Positions 10,933 to 19,184 of a DNA stretch of 64,000 nucleotides are shown in pieces. Both the position numbers and the translations under genes were made by a program. The notes under the pieces are model-generated. The model had not been told where the DNA came from. It worked only from the letters and a program-made list of their open reading frames with translations, and did no database searches. Numbering within the stretch: the stretch's first letter is position 1; every line of letters begins with the position of its first letter. This stretch comes from Pseudomonadota bacterium (lineage in GTDB: Bacteria > Pseudomonadota > Alphaproteobacteria > Acetobacterales > Acetobacteraceae): assembly GCA_021805565.1 (NCBI GenBank), contig JAJZFA010000047.1, forward strand, positions 1 through 64,000. The letters run 5' to 3'.

Positions 10933-12468
10933 TTAAGCCGCGATAGGCCCCTTCATATCCGCTTTGGATTTTGCTGCCGTCTCAAGCGGAAGATCTTTTA
11001 AGGCCGTGAATCGCGCATACTCGCGCTCTCGCCCGAGTGCTGCAGCAAGTCTACGGATCGATAGCCGCTTCAAGATTTCCACGGTGATAGGGCGTTTTTC
11101 GTCCCAATGCACCATCGAGTGAAAAAACTCGTGTGACCGATCGGATGCAAGTAAGTCTTCGATGAAGCTGGCCTCGTCCTCCGACCAGCAGGATAAGAAA
11201 TTGATAGTGTCATCAAACACTACGGGGCGTTCATCAAGCGGCCCAACCTTCACGAATTTTAGAGTTTTATAAAAGCCAGAAATAGCGATTTTCCATGGAG
11301 CAAAGCTGTATGGCCCTACGCCGAAAATGGAGAAAGCTGGCTTGTTCTTGTATATAATACTGGCGCGTTTATTCAACAGCGCCGAATGGCGCTGAAGATA
11401 GCTCCACGTTTTAGGTGCGTCGCGGCAAATATGGCGGGTGTCTTCTCCAACCGTCTGCTGTGTTACCAGCATGACGCTACGGCAATGGATGCGCCCATTG
11501 CCGATATCGGAGCTTTTGAGCATAGGCAGAAGAAAGGTATCTTCGAGGGTTTCAACTTCATCTAGGCCGTTGGCGTAGCCCCGGTCGGTAGGCACCAGCT
11601 CCATGACCTTCGAGCAATCGTGCTTGATGCCGGAGCGCCAGATGTAATGAATTTCAGGCCCTAACAAATCTCGTTGACGATTGAAGGCCTCTACATCGGC
11701 AATAATGTGACCGTCAAGGAAGCCGAGTGTGCTCGTCGGGATGGCATCTTCAAGGCCGTTGAACATATCGCAGTTCAGTGTGCGTGCCTGCGGGTGAAGT
11801 TCTAGGACAAAAAAACAGGCGTCTACGGCCGCCCCGAAATGCGCTAACGCATCAATTTTGTATATCCGGGCGGACTGCATCCGGACGTCTTTTTTCCAGA
11901 CATGCAAAAGGATCTTGCGCGCCACGGCGGTTTTACATAGTACCGCGATGGTGCCTCTATGCCCTTTTAGCCAATCGAGGTAGCGCAGCAGCATCCACTC
12001 GGATATGTCGAAGTTGCTCTTGCCGGTAATGGCCTCAATACCAATGCGGCCCTGAAAATTAGACTTCTCCGGCAGGTTGTCGCTCGCAATTACGCCTAAT
12101 TCGGCACTAGTAACCCAAGGTGGGTTGCCAATCACTAGCCACGGCTCGCCTTCATTGGTGATAACGCTCTGCCAATCGAATTTGAAAAAGTCGCCCTGCC
12201 GTAGCTTGACGCGGGTGCGGTCTGTAACGGTGCGCGCCACATTCAAATGGGCCTGGTTGATATCAACGCCGATAACGGAGGCGGCCTGGGGGAAGCAAGC
12301 GGCTGCGGCGGCAAGGAAAGATCCCTTGCCGCATGTCGGCTCCAAAATCGAACGCGGTTGAATGCCGAGGCGAGCCAGCAAATTCGACGCGGCGCGGGCC
12401 AGGGCCGAGGGCGTCTGAAAGTCCCCGAACTCAGCGATAGCCTTGGGTTTCCGTTGCTTGCCTGCCAT
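10933..12468 (-). CDS. Type II restriction-modification N6-adenine DNA methyltransferase
   Basis: A 511-residue DNA methyltransferase of the gamma (N-terminal SAM, C-terminal target recognition) class. The SAM-binding motif I EPTCGKGSF is at residues 43-51 and the catalytic NPPW at 115-118 in IGNPPWVT, the form expected for an adenine-N6 enzyme. The remaining about 350 residues are likely the target-recognition region. The start at 12468 overlaps the stop of the upstream endonuclease gene by one or more bases (TAATG), the coupling typical of type II systems. The stop codon lies inside the TTAA next to the IS end. The gene is richer in A+T than its neighbours, a sign of transfer. Recognition sequence not predictable here. 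Confidence 0.88.
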   Translation of the reverse strand: MAGKQRKPKAIAEFGDFQTPSALARAASNLLARLGIQPRSILEPTCGKGSFLAAAAACFPQAASVIGVDINQAHLNVARTVTDRTRVKLRQGDFFKFDWQSVITNEGEPWLVIGNPPWVTSAELGVIASDNLPEKSNFQGRIGIEAITGKSNFDISEWMLLRYLDWLKGHRGTIAVLCKTAVARKILLHVWKKDVRMQSARIYKIDALAHFGAAVDACFFVLELHPQARTLNCDMFNGLEDAIPTSTLGFLDGHIIADVEAFNRQRDLLGPEIHYIWRSGIKHDCSKVMELVPTDRGYANGLDEVETLEDTFLLPMLKSSDIGNGRIHCRSVMLVTQQTVGEDTRHICRDAPKTWSYLQRHSALLNKRASIIYKNKPAFSIFGVGPYSFAPWKIAISGFYKTLKFVKVGPLDERPVVFDDTINFLSCWSEDEASFIEDLLASDRSHEFFHSMVHWDEKRPITVEILKRLSIRRLAAALGREREYARFTALKDLPLETAAKSKADMKGPIAA

Positions 12469-13136
12469 TATGTAATCCGCCGTAAACCGTGGACTGCGCC
12501 CGCCTGCACGATGACGCGGCCATACTGAAGCCGCCATTGCAGCGCGTTTGAAATTGTTAGGTAGCCCTGCTCCGGTTTATTGGTCAGGACGTGCTCAGCA
12601 ATGTTGTTCGCTTCGATGTCGTCCACCGGGAGGCTGCGATCCTGAAGAAAGGCTACGATATCCTCCGCGTTCCCATCGCGTTCAATTATTTCGCGTAGGC
12701 CGCGTGTCATCTGGTAATCGCCCGTGCGCTCCTTCTCAACGAATATCGTGTGATGCATCGTGAGACGGCTTGTTTTGGCAAGGGGATCGTCAGACTTATC
12801 ATAGACAAATATTATTAGATTATATCCAAGTCCATAAATTTTCTGGCGTGCTGACTTAAACGGACAAGACGATTGTGGCTGCTTTATGCTTGTCACTTTG
12901 ATATCGACGTTGATGCTAGGTATATCGATGCCCAATGCGGAGTTTCCACCGGCAAACGAGTACCGGTCCATCAAATACGCCGTGAATTTATGCTCAAGGT
13001 AGGTGCCTACGGCTTTACCATCGGTCACACCGAAAAGGGCTGGTTCATCGTGGGTGCTCTCGGCCTGCGAGAATAGCGCTGCCTCTGCTATTAGAGTTGG
13101 AATGCTAAGAAGGGCTTTCGAGGCGGGCGCTTGCAT
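12468..13136 (-). CDS. Putative type II restriction endonuclease, PD-(D/E)XK type
   Basis: A 222-residue protein directly upstream of, and overlapping, the methyltransferase gene. The segment ALGIDIPSINVDIKVTSIK holds a plausible PD-(D/E)XK core, with D71, D78 and K80, preceded by a possible metal Glu at E48 (YLEHK). Size, gene order and coupling all fit the cognate nuclease of the methyltransferase. I do not recognise a named restriction enzyme in it, so the specificity is unassigned. Its base composition matches the methyltransferase and not the surrounding chromosome, so the two probably arrived together. A non-nuclease role is less likely but cannot be excluded. Confidence 0.7.
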   Translation of the reverse strand: MQAPASKALLSIPTLIAEAALFSQAESTHDEPALFGVTDGKAVGTYLEHKFTAYLMDRYSFAGGNSALGIDIPSINVDIKVTSIKQPQSSCPFKSARQKIYGLGYNLIIFVYDKSDDPLAKTSRLTMHHTIFVEKERTGDYQMTRGLREIIERDGNAEDIVAFLQDRSLPVDDIEANNIAEHVLTNKPEQGYLTISNALQWRLQYGRVIVQAGAVHGLRRIT

Positions 13137-13232
13137 TGAATTAACACCAGAGTAGGTAAGAGGCAGCCGAAGTTCCCTGGCTAAGCCGATTCGGGCGTCG
13201 AGCAGGATCGCGGAACCCTATCACCTCAATTC

Positions 13233-14186
13233 TTACAGTGACAGCGTTTCCAAAAACCCGCCCAGCGCCGCGATAACCCCCTGCGTGTTCTGCCCGTGAA
13301 CGTTATGCCCGCAGTCCGGCACCGTAACCAACCGCCCGTCCGGCAGCGCCGCGGCGAAGCGTTCCGCCGCGTCCGGTTCCAGAATGTTGGAGTTCGCCCC
13401 GCGCACCAGCAGCACCGGCAGACCGAACCCGGCGGCGTCTTGCAACGTAATGTTCTCCAGCGGCCCGCTGCCGCGCGGAATGTTCAGGCGGCGCGGATTC
13501 GAATCGCACTTGCTGACGAATTTTCCGTCCGCCCGCTCCAGCATATTATACTTCACCGTACGCTCGATGTGCTCGCGGCTGCGGTATGGATCGTATTTGC
13601 GGACGTTGGCGATAAAATGGTCCAGATCGTCGAATTCCTGATTAGCCTGCACAAATCCGCCGATCGCGGCGCGTCCGCGTTCCGATAGTTCCGGCCCGAC
13701 ATCGACAATCGCGGCCGCCCGCAGCAGTGCCCGGTTTCGCCGGATCAGTAGCATGGCGTTGCGGCCGCCCATCGAATGCCCGGTCAGCACCGGCCGGTGC
13801 AGCCCCATCGAAACGATAAATGCCTCGGCATCCAGCGACATCTCATGGTTGGAGTAAACCGTGTCCCGCGCCCATTCGCTGTCGCCATGGCCGCGCTGAT
13901 CCAGCGCCAGCACGCGATAGCGTTGCGCCAGATGCAGGCTGACCAGATCCCACGAATGCGCCGACTGATGGCCGCCGTGCAGCAGCACGATCGGGGGCGC
14001 GTCCGCATGCCCCCATTCCAGGAAATGGAACCGCATCTGCCGCAGCACGATGTTGCAAGACCGGTACGGCACGTCCGGCGCATGCGGAATACCCAGATCG
14101 GCCGCGCTGGCCAGCAGGCTGCGGAACTCATCCGTATCCGTCATGTCCAGCGGCGCCGAACCGGACGCGAAACTGTTCAGATACAT
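13233..14186 (-). CDS. Alpha/beta hydrolase
   Basis: A 317-residue alpha/beta-fold hydrolase. The oxyanion HG motif is in VLLHGGHQSAHSWD, the nucleophile elbow is GHSMGG near residue 154, the acid is probably the Asp in ILEPD late in the protein, and the catalytic His is in CGHNVHG near the C-terminus. The ATG at 14186 (MYLNSFASG) was preferred to longer in-frame extensions, which run into the start region of the divergent M20 gene. Divergent from the two M20 paralogues with about 100 bp between starts, so a shared control region is possible. The substrate is unknown. Confidence 0.87.
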   Translation of the reverse strand: MYLNSFASGSAPLDMTDTDEFRSLLASAADLGIPHAPDVPYRSCNIVLRQMRFHFLEWGHADAPPIVLLHGGHQSAHSWDLVSLHLAQRYRVLALDQRGHGDSEWARDTVYSNHEMSLDAEAFIVSMGLHRPVLTGHSMGGRNAMLLIRRNRALLRAAAIVDVGPELSERGRAAIGGFVQANQEFDDLDHFIANVRKYDPYRSREHIERTVKYNMLERADGKFVSKCDSNPRRLNIPRGSGPLENITLQDAAGFGLPVLLVRGANSNILEPDAAERFAAALPDGRLVTVPDCGHNVHGQNTQGVIAALGGFLETLSL

Positions 14187-14289
14187 AAGCCGCCCTCTCC
14201 CATGCGAATGCGCGACAACACCCCGCCCGGTCTGACAAGGCAAGACCCCCATGCTATACGCCATACCAGACACCGCACCGGAACCAAGC

Positions 14290-15465
14290 ATGCCCCAGTC
14301 CCCGCTCGACCGCGCCCGTTCCTACCAGGACGAACTGTCTTCCATCCGCCGCGATATCCACGCCCATCCCGAACTCGGCCTGCAAGAACATCGCACCGCC
14401 GCACTGGTCGCGGACAAGCTGGCGGAATGGGGGATCGAGGTGCATCGCGGCGTCGGCCAGACCGGCGTGGTGGGCGTTCTGCGGAACGGCAACGGCCAGG
14501 CCTCGGTCGGCCTGCGGGCGGACATGGACGCGCTGCCGATCATGGAGGCAACCGGCCTGCCCTACGCCAGCCAGACGCCGGGCCTGATGCACGCCTGCGG
14601 CCATGACGGCCACACCGCCATCCTGCTCGGTGCCGCGAAGTATCTGGCCGAAACCCGCGACTTCAACGGCACCGTGAACTTCATCTTCCAGCCGGCCGAG
14701 GAAGGCCTCGGCGGCGCGGAAGCCATGGTGAAGGACGGATTGTTCGAACGGTTTCCGTGCGACACGATTTTTGGGCTGCACAACCGGCCGGGCCTTCCCA
14801 TCGGCCGGTTCGAAACCAGTCCCGGCGTGCGCTTCGCCGGGGCCGCGCTGTTCGATATCGTCATTACCGGCAAAGGCGCCCATGGCGCGCGCCCGCAGGA
14901 AGGCATCGACCCGGTAATGGTCGCCTGCCATCTGGCGACGGCGTTGCAGTCCATCGTGTCGCGAAACATCGCCGCACAGGATGCCGCCGTGCTCAGCGTC
15001 ACCCGCATCCACTCCGGCGACGCCTATAACGTAATCCCGCACGACGCGGCGCTGGCCGGCACCGTCCGCACGATGAAGCCGGACATCATGGCGGCGATCG
15101 GGGACGCGATAAAGCGTCTGTCGGTCAGTATCGCCGCCGGGTTCGGCGCGGAGGCGGTGGTGACGTTTCGCGATATGTTCGCCCCTGTGGTCAATAACAC
15201 GCAGGAGGCGATCGCTTATGCCGGCGCCGCGGCTTCCGTGGCCGGCGAGGCGAACATCCGGCGCGACGGTCCGCCGACAATGGGATCCGAGGATTTCGGT
15301 TTCATGATGGCTCGTATTCCCGGCGCGCACATGCTTGTCGGCAACGGCGTCGGCGCGGATGTGCATAACCGGCTTTACGATTTCAACGACGAAGCCATTC
15401 CCTATGGCGTGGCCTTGTTCGCCGCCATCGCCGAACGGAAACTGCCGAAGGAAACGGCGGATTGA
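14290..15465 (+). CDS. M20D family amidohydrolase (hippurate/aminoacyl hydrolase-like), copy 1
   Basis: A 391-residue M20D metallohydrolase of the hippurate hydrolase / IAA-amino acid amidohydrolase type, which removes acyl groups from amino acids. Metal-binding blocks are HACGHDGHTA (about residue 98-107), PAEEGLGGAE (136-145) and the C-terminal GSEDFGFM. The dimerisation lid segment GKGAHGARPQEGIDPV is also present. The ATG at 14290 was chosen because it aligns exactly with the start of the next gene. It is followed by a close paralogue with a 60-bp gap, so the two are probably co-transcribed. Confidence 0.92.
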   Translation: MPQSPLDRARSYQDELSSIRRDIHAHPELGLQEHRTAALVADKLAEWGIEVHRGVGQTGVVGVLRNGNGQASVGLRADMDALPIMEATGLPYASQTPGLMHACGHDGHTAILLGAAKYLAETRDFNGTVNFIFQPAEEGLGGAEAMVKDGLFERFPCDTIFGLHNRPGLPIGRFETSPGVRFAGAALFDIVITGKGAHGARPQEGIDPVMVACHLATALQSIVSRNIAAQDAAVLSVTRIHSGDAYNVIPHDAALAGTVRTMKPDIMAAIGDAIKRLSVSIAAGFGAEAVVTFRDMFAPVVNNTQEAIAYAGAAASVAGEANIRRDGPPTMGSEDFGFMMARIPGAHMLVGNGVGADVHNRLYDFNDEAIPYGVALFAAIAERKLPKETAD

Positions 15466-15525
15466 CGGTCTGGCAACAGCCCGCGCGTGACAAATTCACT
15501 CATTGAACAGACCAGGGAACCGCCG

Positions 15526-16701
15526 ATGACACAGACCGCACTCGATCGCGCCCGTCTTTATCAGGACGAACTGTCCGCGATCCGCCGCGATATCCACGCG
15601 CATCCGGAACTGGGGCTGGAAGAATACCGCACCGCGGATTTGGTCGCCCGGAAGCTGGAGGAATGGGGCGTCGAGGTGCATCGCAATGTCGGTAAAACCG
15701 GCGTCGTCGGCGTGCTGCGCAACGGCAACGGCCAAAGCGCGGTGGGCCTGCGCGCCGACATGGACGCGCTGCCGATCCAGGAAGCCACCGGATTGCCGCA
15801 CGCCAGCCAGACGGCCGGCCGTATGCACGCCTGCGGCCATGACGGCCACACCGCGATGCTGCTGGGCGCGGCCAAATATCTGGCGGAAACCCGCAACTTC
15901 AACGGCACCGTCAACTTCATCTTCCAGCCGGCCGAGGAAGGCCTTGGCGGCGCGCTGGAAATGCTGAAAGACGGTTTGTTCGAGCGGTTTCCGTGCGACA
16001 CCGTCTATGGAATGCATAACCGGCCCGGCCTCGCGGTTGGCAAATTCTCCACCGGCCCATCCGCACGGGCGGCCGGCGGAGCGTTCTTCGATATTCTGAT
16101 TACCGGCAAGGGCGCCCATGGCGCGCAGCCTCAGCAAAGCATCGATCCGGTCGTCGTCGCCTGCCATCTGGGCACCGCGCTGCAAACCATCGTGTCGCGC
16201 ACGATATCGGCGCAGGACACGGCGGTTTTGAGCATCACCCGTATCGCGTCCGGCGATGCCTACAACGTTATTCCGCAATCGGCTGTCATGGCGGGAACGG
16301 TGCGGACGATGAAGCCCGAGATCATGACGGCGATCGAACAGAACATGAAACGCCTCGTGGCCAATATCGCCGCCGGATTCGGCGCGGAGGCGACGGTCGA
16401 TTTCCGCGTGATCTTCGCCCCCATGATCAACGACACGGACGAGGCCATCGCCTATGGCGACGCCGCGTCTGTATTGGTCGGCGAGGACAATGTGCGCCGC
16501 GACGGGCCGGCCGGCATGGGATCGGAGGACTTCAGCTTTATGATGGAGCGGGTGAAAGGCGCCCATATCAATCTGGGCAACGGCGACAGCGCGGCGCTGC
16601 ACAATCATCTTTACGACTTCAACGACGAGACGCTTCCATACGGCGTGGCGCTATACGCCGCGATCGCCGAAAAGAAACTGCCGAAGGGTGTGCCCGGTTG
16701 A
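15526..16701 (+). CDS. M20D family amidohydrolase, copy 2 (tandem paralogue)
   Basis: Also 391 residues and clearly a tandem duplicate of the preceding gene; most aligned positions are identical. It keeps HACGHDGHTA, PAEEGLGGA and GSEDFSFM, so it should be an active metal-dependent hydrolase. Differences concentrate around the middle lid region (GKGAHGAQPQQSIDPV) and the stretch AVGKFSTGPSARAAGG, which may alter substrate choice. A GTG at 15487 would extend the N-terminus by 13 residues, but the ATG at 15526 matches the paralogue. It converges with the ABC-transporter operon, separated by hairpin-rich DNA. Confidence 0.92.
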   Translation: MTQTALDRARLYQDELSAIRRDIHAHPELGLEEYRTADLVARKLEEWGVEVHRNVGKTGVVGVLRNGNGQSAVGLRADMDALPIQEATGLPHASQTAGRMHACGHDGHTAMLLGAAKYLAETRNFNGTVNFIFQPAEEGLGGALEMLKDGLFERFPCDTVYGMHNRPGLAVGKFSTGPSARAAGGAFFDILITGKGAHGAQPQQSIDPVVVACHLGTALQTIVSRTISAQDTAVLSITRIASGDAYNVIPQSAVMAGTVRTMKPEIMTAIEQNMKRLVANIAAGFGAEATVDFRVIFAPMINDTDEAIAYGDAASVLVGEDNVRRDGPAGMGSEDFSFMMERVKGAHINLGNGDSAALHNHLYDFNDETLPYGVALYAAIAEKKLPKGVPG

Positions 16702-16764
16702 TGCTGGAATCGTCGCTACGGTCAGGAGACCGCGGCGACAGGCCATTCCGGATCGCAACGTCCA

Positions 16765-16787
16765 TTTTCGCCGCATACCGGCGAAAA
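16765..16787. other. Perfect 9-bp hairpin in a convergent intergenic gap
   Basis: TTTTCGCCG (16765-16773) pairs with CGGCGAAAA (16779-16787) around a 5-nt loop. It lies between convergent genes (M20 copy 2 and the ABC binding protein). No U tract follows on either strand, so classical rho-independent termination is uncertain. Confidence 0.5.
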
Positions 16788-16802
16788 GGGACGCCTGCGC
16801 CT

Positions 16803-16880
16803 GCTTAGGCCATGCCCTAAGCCTTTGTTTGAGCGGGCAGCTTTATCGGCGTGCTGATGCACATATGGCCGATGCTGCCC
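16803..16880 (-). repeat. Dispersed palindromic repeat, copy A
   Basis: Minus-strand reading gives GGGCAGC ATCGGC, then an inner GTGC-ATCA-GCAC, then GCCGAT AAA GCTGCCC (16835-16880), an extended hairpin starting on the base after the stop codon of the ABC binding protein. Downstream a second perfect hairpin (GCTTAGG / CCTAAGC, 16803-16822) follows after CTCAAACAAAGG. The same layout recurs at 37382, 37496, 49600, 53752 and, in a decayed form, 57258. Confidence 0.85.
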
Positions 16881-17996
16881 TTACTTACCCCAGATTTTCT
16901 TGTACGCGTCGCGATACCCATTTTGCGGATCGAAGATGTTCTGCGGCCCGCCGTCATGGTCGATATTCGCCTTCACAAACAAATGCGGCGGCGCAACATA
17001 CATGCTCGGTTTTGCCCCCGCGAACGCTCGGTTGAGTTCATCGACGATCTGCCAGCCATGCAGGCGTAACGGTTCGGCGACCGTCGCGGCCTGATATTCA
17101 CCAGTGCGGATGCGCTGAAACGCCGGTTCAGATCCGTCGCCCGCCGAAATCGCGTGCGGCGGCGCATCGCCCGCAACGCCGGCCGATTGCAGCGACGGCC
17201 CCATGAAGTCGAACGTCAGATCGTTGACCGACAGCGCATAGGTCCATTTCGCGCCATAGCGTTGCAGTAACGATGTGGTCAACTGCGGCATGCGATTGGC
17301 GGCATCGGCCAGCGGCGTGTCTTCCACACTGAGCACCGTACAGGTTTTGCAGGCCCTGATGACGGCCGCCATTTCATTCGATTTGGCGATGGCGATGGCA
17401 TAGGCGCTATCGGTGAACACGATGGCGCCAGCCTTGCCGTCCGACGCGGCCACCGCATACAGGCCGGCGGCCTTGGCCACCTGCAACGGGTCGGTGGTGA
17501 TGTTGGTGAACAGGCCGTACTGAGCGTTCGGTCCCGGCACCGCCGCCGCATGCCAGCCGACGACCTTGATTCCAGCCTTTTCGGCCTGTTCGGTGGCCGC
17601 CGCCTGTTCAGCCGCATCGATGGCATCCAGCACCAACCCATCGGCCTTCAGCGCGACGGCCTGTGCGATTCCAGCCGCACGGGCATTCACCGAACCCTGA
17701 CCGTCGATCGCCCGCACATCCCAGCCAATCGCCTTGGCGGCTTCCGCGATGCCTTCGCCCACGCCGCGCGCGCCGCCGTTGCGCTGGTCGGTGGAGACAT
17801 AGACAATCAGCTTGTGACCGGTTGCCTTCGGCCCCGTGGTCGGTCCGTCCCATGCCGTCACCGGCTGAGTAACCTTCTTGATATAATCCTTCGCGGCCTG
17901 GACCGTATCGTCGGCCCGGGCAGTACCGGCCACCGATAGCGCGAACAATCCGGCCGATGCCAGCAGCGCGGCCCTGGTCGATCGATGCGTGAACAT
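16881..17996 (-). CDS. Sugar-type ABC transporter substrate-binding protein
   Basis: A 371-residue periplasmic binding protein of the ribose/xylose-type (periplasmic binding protein 4) family. A Sec signal peptide covers residues 1-28 (MFTHRSTRAALLASAGLFAL..TARA|DD). The mature protein has the two-lobe pattern with LIVYVSTDQRNGGARGVGEGI and DGLVLDAIDAAEQ. It is the last gene of a three-gene importer (ATPase, permease, binding protein), separated from the permease by about 150 bp. A palindromic repeat begins right after the stop codon and may stabilise or end the transcript. The ligand is not known; sugar or sugar-like is inferred from the family. Confidence 0.88.
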   Translation of the reverse strand: MFTHRSTRAALLASAGLFALSVAGTARADDTVQAAKDYIKKVTQPVTAWDGPTTGPKATGHKLIVYVSTDQRNGGARGVGEGIAEAAKAIGWDVRAIDGQGSVNARAAGIAQAVALKADGLVLDAIDAAEQAAATEQAEKAGIKVVGWHAAAVPGPNAQYGLFTNITTDPLQVAKAAGLYAVAASDGKAGAIVFTDSAYAIAIAKSNEMAAVIRACKTCTVLSVEDTPLADAANRMPQLTTSLLQRYGAKWTYALSVNDLTFDFMGPSLQSAGVAGDAPPHAISAGDGSEPAFQRIRTGEYQAATVAEPLRLHGWQIVDELNRAFAGAKPSMYVAPPHLFVKANIDHDGGPQNIFDPQNGYRDAYKKIWGK

Positions 17997-18146
17997 ATGT
18001 TTCTCTCCCTGTTTGCACAGCCGCTTCATCATCGGACCCGGCCGCTAGTCCGCACAGCGCGGAACACGTTTCGATTACAGCACTTTCAGCCAATTTTGGA
18101 AATATGCTATTCGTATCTTTCTATGGCAGTCGGCTTCCGTCCCGCC

Positions 18147-19181
18147 TCAGGAATCGCGCACGCGGCGCGCTGCCGACCGGCGGCGCTGGGCATAGCCGGC
18201 AATGCCGATCGCAACGATCAGGGTCGCGCCATTGAACAGCGGTTCCACGAAGAACGCGGCGCCGAACTGCTGGATGCCGGAAATGCCGACCGCCAGGATC
18301 AGCACGCCGACCAGCGTGCCCCACACATTCACGCGGCCCGGCTTGATCGTCGTGGACCCCAGAAACGCCCCGACCAGCGCCGGCAGCAGGTATTCCAGCC
18401 CGACACTGGCCTGCCCGATCCGCAGCTTGGACGCCAGCAGCACCCCGGTAAACGCGGTCAAGACGCCGGACGCCACAAACACGCCAATCACATAACCCCG
18501 CACCGGAATGCCGTTCAGCGCCGCGGCCTTGGGATTGGCGCCGATCGCATACAGATACCGGCCCAGCGGAAGGCGTTCGGTGACGATCCACAGTGCCACG
18601 GCGATGCCCAGAACGTAAAACGCGCTAATCGGCAAACCGAGAAACCAGGTCGCGTTGATCGCCAGAAACCCATGCGGCAACAGGCCCATGATCTGCCGTC
18701 CGCCGGTATGCCACATGGCGAACGAATACAGAATAGTTCCGGTCCCCAGTGTGGCAATGAAACTGTCGATCTGCGCGATTTCCACCAGCACCCCGTTGAC
18801 CAGGCCGGACAGCAATCCGCCCAGAAGTGTAACGGCCACCGCGGCCGGCCAGGAAAATCCGTAGGTTACCTGCAAGCTGATCGCCGCGACATGCCAAAGC
18901 ACAATGCCATAGCCCACCGTCAGATCGATCCGCCCGGCGATCATCGGCAGCATCGCCGACAGCGACAGCATGGCGATCACCGCTTTGTCGCTCAGGATGG
19001 ACCTTGCGTTCAGCGCCGTCGGGAATGTGTCCGGCAGCAGAATGGAAAACAGCACGATCAGTGCCACGGTCAGGATCGGCAGGCCATACACCGGCAACAG
19101 CCGGCGGATTCGTTCGCCCGTGCCCATTTGTGCGAGGTCCGACCGGGTGGGTTCTAGCGCGTTGGATTGCAAGGACTGCAT
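18147..19181 (-). CDS. Sugar-type ABC transporter permease
   Basis: A 344-residue inner-membrane permease of the RbsC/XylH family with about nine to ten hydrophobic segments. Typical family blocks include the central GRYLYAIGANPKAAALNGIPV region (the EAA-like cytoplasmic coupling loop, residues about 220-240) and LIGTFLG-type segments such as LLPALVGAFLGSTTI. It starts 3 bp after the ATPase gene stops and so is co-translated with it. It forms the membrane channel of the importer with the ATPase upstream and the binding protein downstream. Confidence 0.9.
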   Translation of the reverse strand: MQSLQSNALEPTRSDLAQMGTGERIRRLLPVYGLPILTVALIVLFSILLPDTFPTALNARSILSDKAVIAMLSLSAMLPMIAGRIDLTVGYGIVLWHVAAISLQVTYGFSWPAAVAVTLLGGLLSGLVNGVLVEIAQIDSFIATLGTGTILYSFAMWHTGGRQIMGLLPHGFLAINATWFLGLPISAFYVLGIAVALWIVTERLPLGRYLYAIGANPKAAALNGIPVRGYVIGVFVASGVLTAFTGVLLASKLRIGQASVGLEYLLPALVGAFLGSTTIKPGRVNVWGTLVGVLILAVGISGIQQFGAAFFVEPLFNGATLIVAIGIAGYAQRRRSAARRVRDS

Positions 19182-19184
19182 GGT

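Noticed and set aside
10933-13136. Possible wider defence island
   Set aside because: Only the methyltransferase and nuclease pair are present; the flanking genes are ordinary hydrolases and an IS remnant.
16765-16787. Classical intrinsic terminator
   Set aside because: The 9-bp hairpin is perfect but no U run follows it on either strand, so it is listed only as a hairpin.
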